A stretch of 36,208 nucleotides of DNA from Patescibacteria group bacterium (GCA_022709795.1 JAKLID010000005.1:1-36208), one strand, 5' to 3'. Numbered from the stretch's first letter, positions 15,860-24,030 are shown. Notes: generated from the sequence alone by a model not told the origin. A program made the numbers and translations.

Positions 15860-17119
15860 ATGAGCAACTCTCCCTATCTCCGGCTGGGCTATCGGCCGAA
15901 ATTTAAAGAAGAAGTGATCGCCACCTATTATCTGGAAAGTAGTCTGCCTTTGGCTGAAGCGGCAGGACATATTGCCGCGGAATCTTCAATTGGCACCTGG
16001 ACAAAACTAAGCACGCTGAGAGATAAAACCCTGGCCAAGCTAGGTCCGAAGATTTTTTATTTGGATAATAAAAAGAAGATCGTCAAAATCGCCTATCCCC
16101 TAGCGTTGTTTGAACTGGGTAATATCACGCAAATTCTGTCTGCTTTGGCGGGTAATGTTTTCAGTATGAAGGTGGTGAAAAATCTGCGGCTTTTGGATCT
16201 ACAATTCCCCAAAAAATATCTGGATTCATTCAAAGGGCCGGCCTTTGGAATTCAGGGCATCAGAAGATATCTGAAAATTTATCAGCGGCCGATCATCGGC
16301 TCGATCATCAAACCGAAGGTCGGACTGTCAGCTAGAGAACAAGCCAAGCTGGCTTATCAAATCTGGAAAAACGGCGTGGATCTAGTCAAAGATGATGAGA
16401 ACTTGACGGATATGAAATTTAACAGATTTGAAGAGCGGGTGCGAGAAGTAATGAAATTAAAAAAACAGGTAGAACAAGAAACCGGTGAGAAAAAAGTTTA
16501 TGTTTTCAACGTGACAGCGCCGGCGGACATCATGCTCAAGCGGGCCAAACTGGTGAAAAAATATGGCGGCAAAGTAGTGATGATTGATTTGGTGACAGCG
16601 GGACTGGATAATATTCAATTTTTAAGACAGCAAAATCTGGGCTTGATTTTGCACGGGCACCGGGCCGGACATTCGATGTTTACCAAAAATCCGCGTCATG
16701 GCATGACCATGCTCGTCCTCGCAAAGTTGGCGAGGCTGGCGGGAATTGATCAATTGCATACCGGCACGGTAGTGGGCAAAATGGAAGGCACGGCCGAAGA
16801 GGTGACGGAAATTAATCTGGAAATGGAAGAAGATTGGTTTGGGGTGAATAAAGAAACTAGTGATTGGGAGGATATTAAACCAGTCCTACCGATCGCCTCA
16901 GGCGGACTACACCCGAGACTCATGCCAGACCTAATCAAGATACTGGGTAAAGATATTGTCATAAACTTTGGCGGCGGACTGCATGGCCATCCGGATGGCT
17001 CAGTCGCTGGAGCTCGAGCTTGTCGGCAGGCAATAGAAGCGGTGATGAAAAAAATACCAGCCAAAAAATACGCCGAGACACATCTGGAATTGAAACGGGC
17101 GCTGGAATACTGGCGGTAA
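15860..17119 (+). CDS. RuBisCO large subunit, form III family (archaeal/CPR type)
   Basis: Carboxylates ribulose-1,5-bisphosphate to two 3-phosphoglycerates. The 419 residues carry all catalytic positions I can place: ESSIGTWT (41-48), K151/K153 in IIKPK, the carbamylated lysine and metal ligands K177, D179 and E180 in VKDDEN, H267/R268 in HGHRA, H300 in DQLH, loop-6 K307 in VVGKMEG, S347-G349 in ASGG and the GGG phosphate site at 371-373. It is therefore predicted active, not a RuBisCO-like protein. The sequence follows the Thermococcus form III enzyme closely (NRFEER, GPAFGI). Subtype within form III or II/III needs a tree. No phosphoribulokinase is nearby, in line with an AMP-salvage role. 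Confidence 0.95.
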   Translation: MSNSPYLRLGYRPKFKEEVIATYYLESSLPLAEAAGHIAAESSIGTWTKLSTLRDKTLAKLGPKIFYLDNKKKIVKIAYPLALFELGNITQILSALAGNVFSMKVVKNLRLLDLQFPKKYLDSFKGPAFGIQGIRRYLKIYQRPIIGSIIKPKVGLSAREQAKLAYQIWKNGVDLVKDDENLTDMKFNRFEERVREVMKLKKQVEQETGEKKVYVFNVTAPADIMLKRAKLVKKYGGKVVMIDLVTAGLDNIQFLRQQNLGLILHGHRAGHSMFTKNPRHGMTMLVLAKLARLAGIDQLHTGTVVGKMEGTAEEVTEINLEMEEDWFGVNKETSDWEDIKPVLPIASGGLHPRLMPDLIKILGKDIVINFGGGLHGHPDGSVAGARACRQAIEAVMKKIPAKKYAETHLELKRALEYWR

Positions 17120-17230
17120 CCTACAAATTACAATATTGTACGAATATACGAATAATTAGCGACGGTTCTGGCTGACGATTCTGTTTTATAAATAGAATCA
17201 TAAAAGTTCTCAAGAGCCGCCAATAAGTCG

Positions 17231-17262
17231 AAAACCCGCCTTGAGAGGGGCCGGGTTTTAAA
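17231..17262 (+). terminator. terminator after RuBisCO
   Basis: AAAACCCG / CGGGTTTT arms with inner GCC/GGC pairing (17231-17258). The rest of 17120-17277 is AT-rich with no gene seen. Confidence 0.7.
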
Positions 17263-17277
17263 TTACCAGCCAGGATC

Positions 17278-17305
17278 TTGCCAGATGAACAGTTTTGTGT
17301 ATAAT
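17278..17305 (+). promoter_or_regulatory. promoter of the decarboxylase gene
   Basis: TTGCCA (17278-17283), 16-base spacer, TATAAT (17300-17305). The gene is thus probably transcribed separately from RuBisCO. Confidence 0.65.
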
Positions 17306-17372
17306 AGAATTATTGTTTTTATTAATAATTAATCACAAATATACGGTAAAGAAAAAATTAAATCATAAGGTA

Positions 17373-18752
17373 ATGTGGAAGTTGGGCCGTGAAGAATTCG
17401 GTACTAAACATTTCTCTGTTTCCGCCAAAGGTGAATTGATCGTCAGGGAGGGCAATTATCAATATAATATTTATGAGTTGGCCAAGCGCTTTGATACACC
17501 GATTGAAATAGTCTTCCCTTTTATTATTGAAGAGAGACTGAATGACACCCTTGATTACTTCAAATACTATATCAGACACTATAAATATAAGGGTAAATTT
17601 TTCTTTTTCTACCCGATGAAAGCCAATCAGAACAAGGAATTTGTCCTGCCGATTTTGTCTGAGGGCGGACATTTGGAGACCAGCTCGCCCAATGAATTGT
17701 GGCTGGTAAAAAGAATGTGGGAACAAGGCAGATTTTCAAATACCATCCGGGTGTTGTGCAATGGCCCCAAAACCAATGAATATTTATTTTTGATCGAGGA
17801 ATTGAAGGCAAAGGGGTTGGATATCACCCCGGTGATTGAAAACTGGCGAGAGCTTGAATATCTGCGCAACTACCGAGGGGATGTGGGTATTCGCATCGAG
17901 CCAAACGTCAAGGTGGATTCCCATTGGGACAAACAAACAGACCAGTTCGGACTATCAATAGAAGACATAAAAACCATAGGCCGTTTGCGTAATCTGAAAA
18001 TGATCAGCTATCACGCCGGCTCGCAAATCGGCAAAGTAGAGGATCTGATCACGCCAATCCGCAAAGTAATGTCTCTCTATGTTAAGCTCAAAAAAACAAA
18101 TCCTCAGCTAAATTTATTGAATATTGGAGGCGGTTTTTCCGTCAACTATGAGAAAAATAGAAAACTTTATTCTTTGGAATCAGCGACCAAAAAGATTATT
18201 AAAACGGTCAAGATCATCGCTGATAAGGCGGGTATCGCCCATCCTGATTTGGCTGTTGAATGGGGACGCTATCTGGTAGCGCCGGCGCAAATCAATGTTT
18301 ATAGAATTATCGCGGAAAAAGAGATCGTCCGCCAAAACGGAAATGACAACAAGTCCGGGGCAAGGATCTGGAGCTTTATCGATGGCAGCTTCCAGACACA
18401 GCTTCTGGACACTTGGGCTATTCATCAGAAATGGCATGTCACGCCGGCCAATAATATGCTAGCCAATAAGTTTAAAAAAGTGTGGTTGTCTGGCTGCAGC
18501 TGCGATTCCGACGACAAATATACCAATGGCGGCAGTTATATTTTGATACCAAAAATCGAGAGCGCTGAGAAAGAGGGTATAAATGATCCGCAGTATGTCG
18601 TTATCTATGACACGGGGGCCTACCAAGACGCATTGGCCAATCATCACTGTCTGATATCTTCACCGGCGAAGATTATTGTTCAGAACGGAGTGATCACTAT
18701 CGCCAGGGAACGAGAAACAGCTGAGGAAGTGGGGCAACTTTATGGCTGGTAA
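17373..18752 (+). CDS. PLP-dependent decarboxylase, arginine decarboxylase (SpeA)-like, short form
   Basis: Predicted to decarboxylate arginine to agmatine, the first step of polyamine synthesis. The 459 residues form an alanine-racemase-like barrel plus a beta domain (fold III). The PLP lysine is in FYPMKANQN (K83); the glycine loop is LLNIGGGFSVNY; EWGRYLV and the C-terminal SGCSCDSDD (cross-subunit catalytic Cys and Asp) and YDTGAYQDAL follow. The N-terminal KHFSVSAKGELIV resembles biosynthetic SpeA, but typical SpeA has about 630-660 residues, so this is a compact form; a diaminopimelate or ornithine decarboxylase role is possible. ATG 17373 has AAGG six bases upstream. A terminator follows at 18774. 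Confidence 0.75.
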   Translation: MWKLGREEFGTKHFSVSAKGELIVREGNYQYNIYELAKRFDTPIEIVFPFIIEERLNDTLDYFKYYIRHYKYKGKFFFFYPMKANQNKEFVLPILSEGGHLETSSPNELWLVKRMWEQGRFSNTIRVLCNGPKTNEYLFLIEELKAKGLDITPVIENWRELEYLRNYRGDVGIRIEPNVKVDSHWDKQTDQFGLSIEDIKTIGRLRNLKMISYHAGSQIGKVEDLITPIRKVMSLYVKLKKTNPQLNLLNIGGGFSVNYEKNRKLYSLESATKKIIKTVKIIADKAGIAHPDLAVEWGRYLVAPAQINVYRIIAEKEIVRQNGNDNKSGARIWSFIDGSFQTQLLDTWAIHQKWHVTPANNMLANKFKKVWLSGCSCDSDDKYTNGGSYILIPKIESAEKEGINDPQYVVIYDTGAYQDALANHHCLISSPAKIIVQNGVITIARERETAEEVGQLYGW

Positions 18753-18773
18753 GTTAAATTAATTACTGTCGCA

Positions 18774-18805
18774 AAGAACAGCCGCTCAAGGCTGTTCTTT
18801 TTTGA
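18774..18805 (+). terminator. terminator of decarboxylase gene
   Basis: AAGAACAGCC-GCTCAA-GGCTGTTCTT followed by TTTTG. Confidence 0.9.
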
Positions 18806-18855
18806 TTTTTCAGAGCAGGTGGGGTAAAATAAAGATAATGAATATGGTCTAATTT

Positions 18856-19770
18856 ATGCCAAATTTTCTTTTCTCCACCCATAGCAACGAGGAACTGGCT
18901 GGAGAGATATTGCACAAAAAATCCCACGGTCGCGGGACAAGGCTCAAAAAAGGCAAATGTATTATTTCCCATTACAAAGACGGGGAGATTTTGGTGCATA
19001 TTGATGAAAAAATAAAAGGCCAAAAAGTCTATGTGCTAGGCTCGACTTTCCCGCCAGCGGAGAATATGCTGGAATTGATAATTTTGATCAACGCGCTCAA
19101 GGCCAATGGCGCGGGTAAGATAACCGTACTCATCCCCTACTTTGGTTATGGCAAGCAGGATAGAAAAAAATATTCCGGCGACGCCATGAGCGCCAAATTG
19201 ATGGCCAAAATTATTGAAGATGCTGGAGCTGGTGAAATTGTGGCCTTGGATCTGCATAGCCGGCAAGTGGCGGAGTATTTCCGGGTGAAAATCACGGAGT
19301 TGAAAGCACAAGAACTTTTTGTAGAAAAAATAAAGAAATTAAAATTAAAAGACTTGGTGGTCTTGGCGCCGGACATGGGCGCGGATGAACGGAGTAAAAA
19401 ATTTGCCCAAGCATTGGGCGTGAAAAATCTGGCTAATATAGAAAAACACCGGCCACACGTTGATGAGGCTAAAATAACCAAATTCACCGGCGAAGTAAAA
19501 GACAAAAATATTATTATCGTAGATGATTTGAGCCAGACTGGCGGGACGCTAATCCAGGCGGCTAAAATTTTGAAAGCCAAAGGGGCCAAGGACATTTATG
19601 TGGCTTTAACCCATTTGGTGGCGACCGGGCCAGTGGTGGCCAATCTGCGACAAGAAAAAAATATTAAAAAAATATTTACCACCAACTCCATCGTCTCAGC
19701 CAAGGATTTCCGGGGCGACAAAAAATTTGAAGTTATTTCTGTGGCGGGGTTGTTTGGGAAAGCTATTTAA
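18856..19770 (+). CDS. prs: ribose-phosphate pyrophosphokinase (PRPP synthetase)
   Basis: Makes PRPP from ribose-5-phosphate and ATP for nucleotide synthesis. The 304 residues show KDGEILVHI near the N-terminus, STFPPAENMLELIILINAL, PYFGYGKQDRK (the flexible-loop and ATP region), LDLHSRQ, VLAPDMGADE, and the PRPP-binding motif IIIVDDLSQTGGTL. The short N-terminus and motif wording are closer to archaeal enzymes than to the regulated class I bacterial ones. It stands 169 bases upstream of AMP phosphorylase; linking PRPP supply and AMP breakdown is sensible in one region. Confidence 0.88.
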   Translation: MPNFLFSTHSNEELAGEILHKKSHGRGTRLKKGKCIISHYKDGEILVHIDEKIKGQKVYVLGSTFPPAENMLELIILINALKANGAGKITVLIPYFGYGKQDRKKYSGDAMSAKLMAKIIEDAGAGEIVALDLHSRQVAEYFRVKITELKAQELFVEKIKKLKLKDLVVLAPDMGADERSKKFAQALGVKNLANIEKHRPHVDEAKITKFTGEVKDKNIIIVDDLSQTGGTLIQAAKILKAKGAKDIYVALTHLVATGPVVANLRQEKNIKKIFTTNSIVSAKDFRGDKKFEVISVAGLFGKAI

Positions 19771-19820
19771 AACATCAACAACAGATTAGAACAGATTTAG
19801 AACGGATAAAAAAACAGATT

Positions 19821-19871
19821 CTATTTCCCAGCCGTCTTGGACGGCGTAGGGGAATAGGGGTCAAAGACCCC
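19821..19871. repeat. paired hairpins between prs and AMP phosphorylase
   Basis: CTATTTCCC ... GGGGAATAG around GCCGTC-TTG-GACGGC, then GGGGTC-AAA-GACCCC. No clean T run follows, so a REP-type repeat is likelier than a terminator. Confidence 0.5.
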
Positions 19872-19938
19872 AGAGAAATAATATTTTTAACATCTTGATT
19901 ATCTTATTTAACTTTTTTAACTTAATTAACTTGTATCT

Positions 19939-21438
19939 ATGCGCTTATTTTACAAATGCAAAAAACTAGACTTTTCTTCGGGCGGTGAATCAATCGTGGT
20001 ACTACGAGAACAAGAAGCGGAAAACCAGGGCATCAATCCGGGCGACCGCGTGGTTTTGAAATGGAGTAAAAATAAAACCATCATTGCCACGGTGGAAGTC
20101 TCGGACAACAAGGTGGACTATGGCGAAGTGGGACTATTTGAAGAAATCTGGAAGAAAAATCAGATTGACAGCGAGGATATCGTGGAGATCATGTTTTATT
20201 CCCGGCCGGAATCTATCAAGGCGATCAATAAGAAAATGCTGGGTAAAAAATTGAATTATGAAGAAATTTATTCCATCATTTCCGATATTTCTACCGGTAA
20301 GCTGGGCACGATTGAGACGACCTATTATGTCGCTTCCAGTTTTATCAAACCTTATAGTCTGGATGAATTGTACTTTGTGACCAAGTCCATGGCTGAATGC
20401 GGAGAAAAACTCAATCTCAAAGAGCGGGTGGTGGACAAACACTCGATCGGTGGCGTACCAGGCAACCGAACGACAATGATCGTGGTGCCGATCATCGCTT
20501 CGCTCGGACTCTCTATCCCCAAAACTTCTTCCCGAGCCATCACTTCACCGTCAGGCACAGCAGATACGATGGAAGTCTTGGCGCCAGTAGATCTGCCAGT
20601 GGCAAAAATCAAAAAAATAATTGGCCAAATAGGCGCTTGTATTGTCTGGGGCGGGGCAGTCAGTATGGCACCGGCTGATGATATTATTATCAAAGTATCT
20701 AAACCATTGTCACTTGAGCCGTATGACAAAATGATTATTTCTATTCTGGCCAAAAAGGTAGCGATGGGCGTGGATTTTCTAATGATTGATCTACCCTATG
20801 GACCGACAGCCAAAGTCCATAGCCTGAAAACGGCCAAGCAAATCGCCAAAAAGTTTGTGGCGGTTGGCAAGAGATTCAAGATAAAAGTAGCAGTGGAAAT
20901 GATTGAGGCCAAGCAGCCAGTCGGTGCTGGGGTCGGGCCAGCCTTGGAAGCACGAGATGTGCTGCGCGTTTTGCAACAACACAAACTCCGGCCAAAAGAT
21001 CTGGAGAAAAAAAGTATTTATCTGGCTGGCAAACTCTTGGAGCTGAAGGGCTTTTGCCCCAAGGGTAAGGGACAAAAAATCGCCGAGAAACAACTGAAGA
21101 GCCTAGCGGCCTGGCAGAAAATGCAGGAGATCATCAAAGCCCAGGGCGGTAACCCACGGATAAAAGCAGACGAAGTAGCCCTTGGCGCGCTGAATTATGA
21201 AATGCATGCCAAGAAAGCCGGGCGGGTAGTAGCCATTGATAATAAGGTGATTGAGGAGGTGTGTGTCAACCTCGGAGCGCCCAGGGAAAAATTGGCGGGG
21301 ATACATATGCATTGCCGGGTGGGAGACCAGGTGACTAAAGGACAAAAGCTTTATACCTTGTACGCACAGACTGATGGCCGCCTGCAATTGGGACTGATCG
21401 CGGCGAGAAACAAGGCGGTGGTGAGGATAGGTAGGTAG
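19939..21438 (+). CDS. deoA: AMP phosphorylase (archaeal DeoA-type)
   Basis: Phosphorolyses AMP (also CMP and UMP in archaeal enzymes) to the free base and ribose-1,5-bisphosphate. The 499 residues fit the archaeal form: an extra N-terminal beta domain (about 1-85, LRLFYKCKKLDFSS-like) ahead of the thymidine-phosphorylase core. Core signatures are VDKHSIGGVPGNRTTM, TSSRAITSPSGTADTMEVLAP, GGAVSMAPADDIII and MIDLPYGPTAKV. Ordinary thymidine phosphorylases are about 435-440 residues without the extra domain. With R15P isomerase and RuBisCO 3-5 kb upstream it completes the pathway. Confidence 0.9.
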   Translation: MRLFYKCKKLDFSSGGESIVVLREQEAENQGINPGDRVVLKWSKNKTIIATVEVSDNKVDYGEVGLFEEIWKKNQIDSEDIVEIMFYSRPESIKAINKKMLGKKLNYEEIYSIISDISTGKLGTIETTYYVASSFIKPYSLDELYFVTKSMAECGEKLNLKERVVDKHSIGGVPGNRTTMIVVPIIASLGLSIPKTSSRAITSPSGTADTMEVLAPVDLPVAKIKKIIGQIGACIVWGGAVSMAPADDIIIKVSKPLSLEPYDKMIISILAKKVAMGVDFLMIDLPYGPTAKVHSLKTAKQIAKKFVAVGKRFKIKVAVEMIEAKQPVGAGVGPALEARDVLRVLQQHKLRPKDLEKKSIYLAGKLLELKGFCPKGKGQKIAEKQLKSLAAWQKMQEIIKAQGGNPRIKADEVALGALNYEMHAKKAGRVVAIDNKVIEEVCVNLGAPREKLAGIHMHCRVGDQVTKGQKLYTLYAQTDGRLQLGLIAARNKAVVRIGR

Positions 21439-21550
21439 GGAGGTAGGGTTGTAGAAAGGTAGGATAAATTATTCTAATTATTCTAATTGACCTAACTATT
21501 CTAAATTGAAACACAGATAGTAAATAATCTTGAATTATTAAACATTAAAA

Positions 21551-21576
21551 AGAGGCGCTCGAGAGAGCGTCTTTTA
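21551..21576. terminator. terminator between AMP phosphorylase and the minus-strand RNAs
   Basis: AGGCGCTC-GAGA-GAGCGTCT followed by TTT on plus, and by CTCTTTTTAATG on minus, so it can serve both strands. Confidence 0.75.
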
Positions 21577-21587
21577 AAAATGAAAAA

Positions 21588-21883
21588 ATAAAAAAACGGA
21601 GCTCATAAAAAGAATCTATGAGCTCCGACAGCTACGAATTTTGGGGGTATCCTAAGATACCTTTGGTGAGAGCAGTAAATGCTCCGTACGTAGCCTTTGG
21701 CGACTGCACTTTTGCGCTTGGGAGGCGCACCACTCTTCTTTAAGCGACGTGAAGCGCCGCTTTTTTATATTAAATGGATAGGGCGCTAGGGGATGACGCG
21801 CTTAGGGGGCCTTCGGCGCGCCCAGGAAAGCGCCCTATCCGTTTTGGTTTAAATTTTTGGTTTTGGTTTAAATTTTTGTTTGT
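21588..21883 (-). ncRNA. structured minus-strand RNA A
   Basis: Candidate non-coding RNA of about 295 bases. Read 5' to 3' on minus: an A-rich leader; a perfect 12-bp stem AGCGCCCTATCC mirror (21840-21776) with inner GCGC pairing; a GC-rich zone with alternative GCGCTT/AAGCGC pairings; a three-way junction closed by GCTACG/CGTAGC (21694-21631) holding two hairpins (GAGCA/TGCTC and GGTATC/GATACC); then a perfect terminator CGGAGCTCATA / TATGAGCTCCG with a run of seven T. The T run exists only on minus, fixing the strand. No RNase P, tmRNA or SRP consensus was found. No open frame worth calling. Confidence 0.6.
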
Positions 21884-21889
21884 TTTTAT

Positions 21890-21918
21890 ATCTTAGAAGC
21901 TAATGTCAAAAATGTCAA
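21890..21918 (-). promoter_or_regulatory. consensus promoter of RNA A
   Basis: Read on minus: TTGACA (21918-21913), 17-base spacer, TAAGAT (21895-21890). Confidence 0.75.
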
Positions 21919-21921
21919 GCA

Positions 21922-22203
21922 AAATAAAAAGCCCGGCATTAATTGTGGGATATATAAAAAGATGGGAATGGGCAACATCTTTCTATAAGCAATTAATATC
22001 GCCGGGCAAAAAAAGACGGTGCAAACTCAAACTATCACGTCCCATCAGCACCACACATCGATGCTATAGGCAGGCTTGCGAGAGTTTACACCGCCATACA
22101 ATAAAGGGCAAGGCCCGAGCACGAACGCCCACCTTAGGGGGTCAGTGAACGCCGTAGGAGGTGCCTTAAGGCCTCGCCCATTTTTTAACGAACTTTGTGT
22201 TTC
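21922..22203 (-). ncRNA. structured minus-strand RNA B
   Basis: Candidate non-coding RNA of about 280 bases, directly upstream of RNA A on minus. Read 5' to 3': an A-rich leader; domain 1 closed by GGGCGAGGCC/GGCCTTGCCC (22179-22106); domain 2 closed by GGCGGTGTAAACTC/GAGTTTGCACCGTC (22095-22015, one or two mismatches) and followed by seven T; then a long final hairpin GCCCGGC ... GCCGGGC (22007-21931) with inner ATTAATTG and AAAGATG pairings, followed by TTTTTATTTT. Domain 2 may be an early terminator, giving a short and a long form. An 81-codon plus-strand frame across it lacks support. Confidence 0.6.
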
Positions 22204-22209
22204 GGTTTT

Positions 22210-22238
22210 ATATTAGCCCTGGTCAAAAAAATTGTCAA
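22210..22238 (-). promoter_or_regulatory. consensus promoter of RNA B
   Basis: Read on minus: TTGACA (22238-22233), 17-base spacer, TAATAT (22215-22210). Confidence 0.75.
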
Positions 22239-22264
22239 ATCTGACCATAAAATGGGTGGAGTAA

Positions 22265-22345
22265 AAATGGCTAGCCTGGGGATTGTTTGGAATCAGGCTA
22301 AAGCCCGGGTTCCCAGGCAACAGGGGCCATTTGAATTATTTTTAA
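22265..22345. other. long imperfect hairpin between RNA B promoter and thiol-reductase-like gene
   Basis: AAATGGC (22265-22271) pairs with GCCATTT (22326-22332), and GCCTGGG (22274-22280) with CCCAGGC (22312-22318). T-rich sequence follows on plus (GAATTATTTTT) and on minus (TTTTTACTCC). It could be a bidirectional terminator or an RNA element. A TATAAT box at 22361-22366 downstream may start the next gene. Confidence 0.4.
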
Positions 22346-22416
22346 AATATGTTAAAGTGATATAATTATATCCCTGAGTGGATCCAGGGGCTCTCTTTAT
22401 AAATTAACTTATTTCT

Positions 22417-24030
22417 ATGGAAATGGAAGTAGAACAAAAAGATGCCTTGCCAACACCAAAAAAGGCTGGGGGCAAGGGCGTGATATTTTTGGCCGTGTTG
22501 ATCGTACTTTTGGCACTCTTGGGCTACGCGGCCACCAGACTCAAGAGTGGCCAAGGATCGGGTAACAAAAACGCAGTCGCTTTTGATCTGTATGTGATGA
22601 GCCAATGTCCGTACGGCTCGGAAGCGGAAAATTTGGTATCCAAAATAGTGCCGGAATTTGAAGGCCGGGTGAATTTTAATGTGGAATATATCGCAGACAA
22701 AGGGACTGACGGGACATTCCAGTCGCTGCACGGGGTAAATGAAGTCGAGGGCGACAAATACCAACTGTGCGTCAAGAGTAAATACCCGGATAAATTTTGG
22801 AATTATCTGGACTGCCAGAATAAGAACTATAAGGATCTGAAAAGTACTTTTGAATCATGCGCCAAGGAGAATGGCATAGAATTTGGCAGCATAAAAACTT
22901 GCGCTGAAGGTGAGGAAGGCAGCAATCTTTTGACAGCCAGTTTGGAAAAAGCCCAGGCGTTAAGTGTCGCCGGCAGTCCGACTTTTTATATCGCGGGCAA
23001 ACAGTACACGGGTCAAAGAACGGAAACGGCTCTGAAAAGAGCGGTCTGTGAAGTGACTGACAATCAGCCGAGCAAGGTGTGCGACAAACTGCCACAAGAC
23101 AAGGAATTCACCGCTTATCTCGTGACTGACAGCCGCTGTACGAGCGAGGAATGTCAGACCACCAGTCTGGAAGAACAGCTCAAGACCGTTTTCCCAAAGA
23201 TAAAGATCGAGCAGAAAGATTATAATACGGAAGAGGGTAAGCAATTTTATGATAAATATCAGATAACACTTTTGCCAGCAGTGCTTTTTGACAAAGAGGT
23301 CAAAGAAGCGGAAGGCTATGCTCAGGTGGAAAAATATTTACAAGCCAAGGATGATTTATTCAATTTGTCGATCGGCGCCAGCTTTGATCCCACCAAAGAA
23401 ATCTGCGACAACGAGAAAGACGATACGAATAACGGCCAAATAGATTGCGACGATGCCGACTGCAAGGGCTTTCTCGCTTGCCGGCAGGAAGCAACCAAGA
23501 AACTAGATCTATTTGTGATGAGTCAGTGTCCGTATGGCATTCAGGCGCTGAACGCCATGAAAGAGGTGCTGGATAATTTCGGCAAGAATATCAATTTTAA
23601 ATTGAACTTTATCGCCAATGAAAATGCCGACGGCACTTTCCAGTCATTGCACGGGGCTGGCGAAGTGGATGAGAATATCCGCGAATTGTGCGCGGTCAAA
23701 TATTATCCGGCCAGTTTTATGGACTATGTGCTCTGCCGCAACAAAGACATCAAGGGTGATTGGACTACCTGCGCGGCCAATTTCCCAAAAATCAAAGCCT
23801 GCGCCGAAGGCAGCGAGGGCAAAGGACTTTTGAGCGAGAATATCAAACTGGCTAATGAGTTGAATATTGGTGCTAGCCCGACCTGGATGGTGAACAATCG
23901 TTATCAGTTCAATGGTATTGACGCGGAAACGGTCAGAAAAAATTTCTGCCAGTATAATGATGTGGCCAATTGTGACAAAACCTTGAGTGGGCAGAGTGCG
24001 ACCAGCGCGCCAGCAGGGAGTTGTAATTAG
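22417..24030 (+). CDS. membrane-anchored protein with two GILT/DsbA-like thioredoxin-fold domains
   Basis: Predicted extracytoplasmic thiol protein of 537 residues. An anchor helix lies at about 21-40. Domain 1 (about 55-225) and domain 3 (about 363-525) are duplicates: both have VMSQCPYG (C64, C371), DGTFQSLHG, a CAEG-E-G block and a cis-Pro site (AGSPTF, GASPTW), as in GILT and DsbA-type folds. Both active sites are CPYG, so the usual second CxxC cysteine is Gly. The middle (about 230-310) is another thioredoxin-like unit with CTSEEC and LLPAV, followed by an Asp-rich segment with CDNEKDD and DCDDADC. Many further cysteines suggest other disulfides. Function, reductase or isomerase, is unproven. 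Confidence 0.75.
   Translation: MEMEVEQKDALPTPKKAGGKGVIFLAVLIVLLALLGYAATRLKSGQGSGNKNAVAFDLYVMSQCPYGSEAENLVSKIVPEFEGRVNFNVEYIADKGTDGTFQSLHGVNEVEGDKYQLCVKSKYPDKFWNYLDCQNKNYKDLKSTFESCAKENGIEFGSIKTCAEGEEGSNLLTASLEKAQALSVAGSPTFYIAGKQYTGQRTETALKRAVCEVTDNQPSKVCDKLPQDKEFTAYLVTDSRCTSEECQTTSLEEQLKTVFPKIKIEQKDYNTEEGKQFYDKYQITLLPAVLFDKEVKEAEGYAQVEKYLQAKDDLFNLSIGASFDPTKEICDNEKDDTNNGQIDCDDADCKGFLACRQEATKKLDLFVMSQCPYGIQALNAMKEVLDNFGKNINFKLNFIANENADGTFQSLHGAGEVDENIRELCAVKYYPASFMDYVLCRNKDIKGDWTTCAANFPKIKACAEGSEGKGLLSENIKLANELNIGASPTWMVNNRYQFNGIDAETVRKNFCQYNDVANCDKTLSGQSATSAPAGSCN

Noticed and set aside
15860-17119. RuBisCO-like protein (form IV)
   Set aside because: All catalytic residues that form IV proteins lose, including loop-6 Lys and the KDDE metal site, are present.
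21903-22148. 81-codon plus-strand frame across RNA B
   Set aside because: Its codons follow the stems of a structured minus-strand RNA; the protein is basic and shows no family feature.
21588-22203. RNase P RNA, tmRNA or SRP RNA
   Set aside because: Core motifs were sought on both strands (GAGGAAAGTCC, a tmRNA tRNA-like end with CCA, the GGAA tetraloop region of SRP RNA) and not found.
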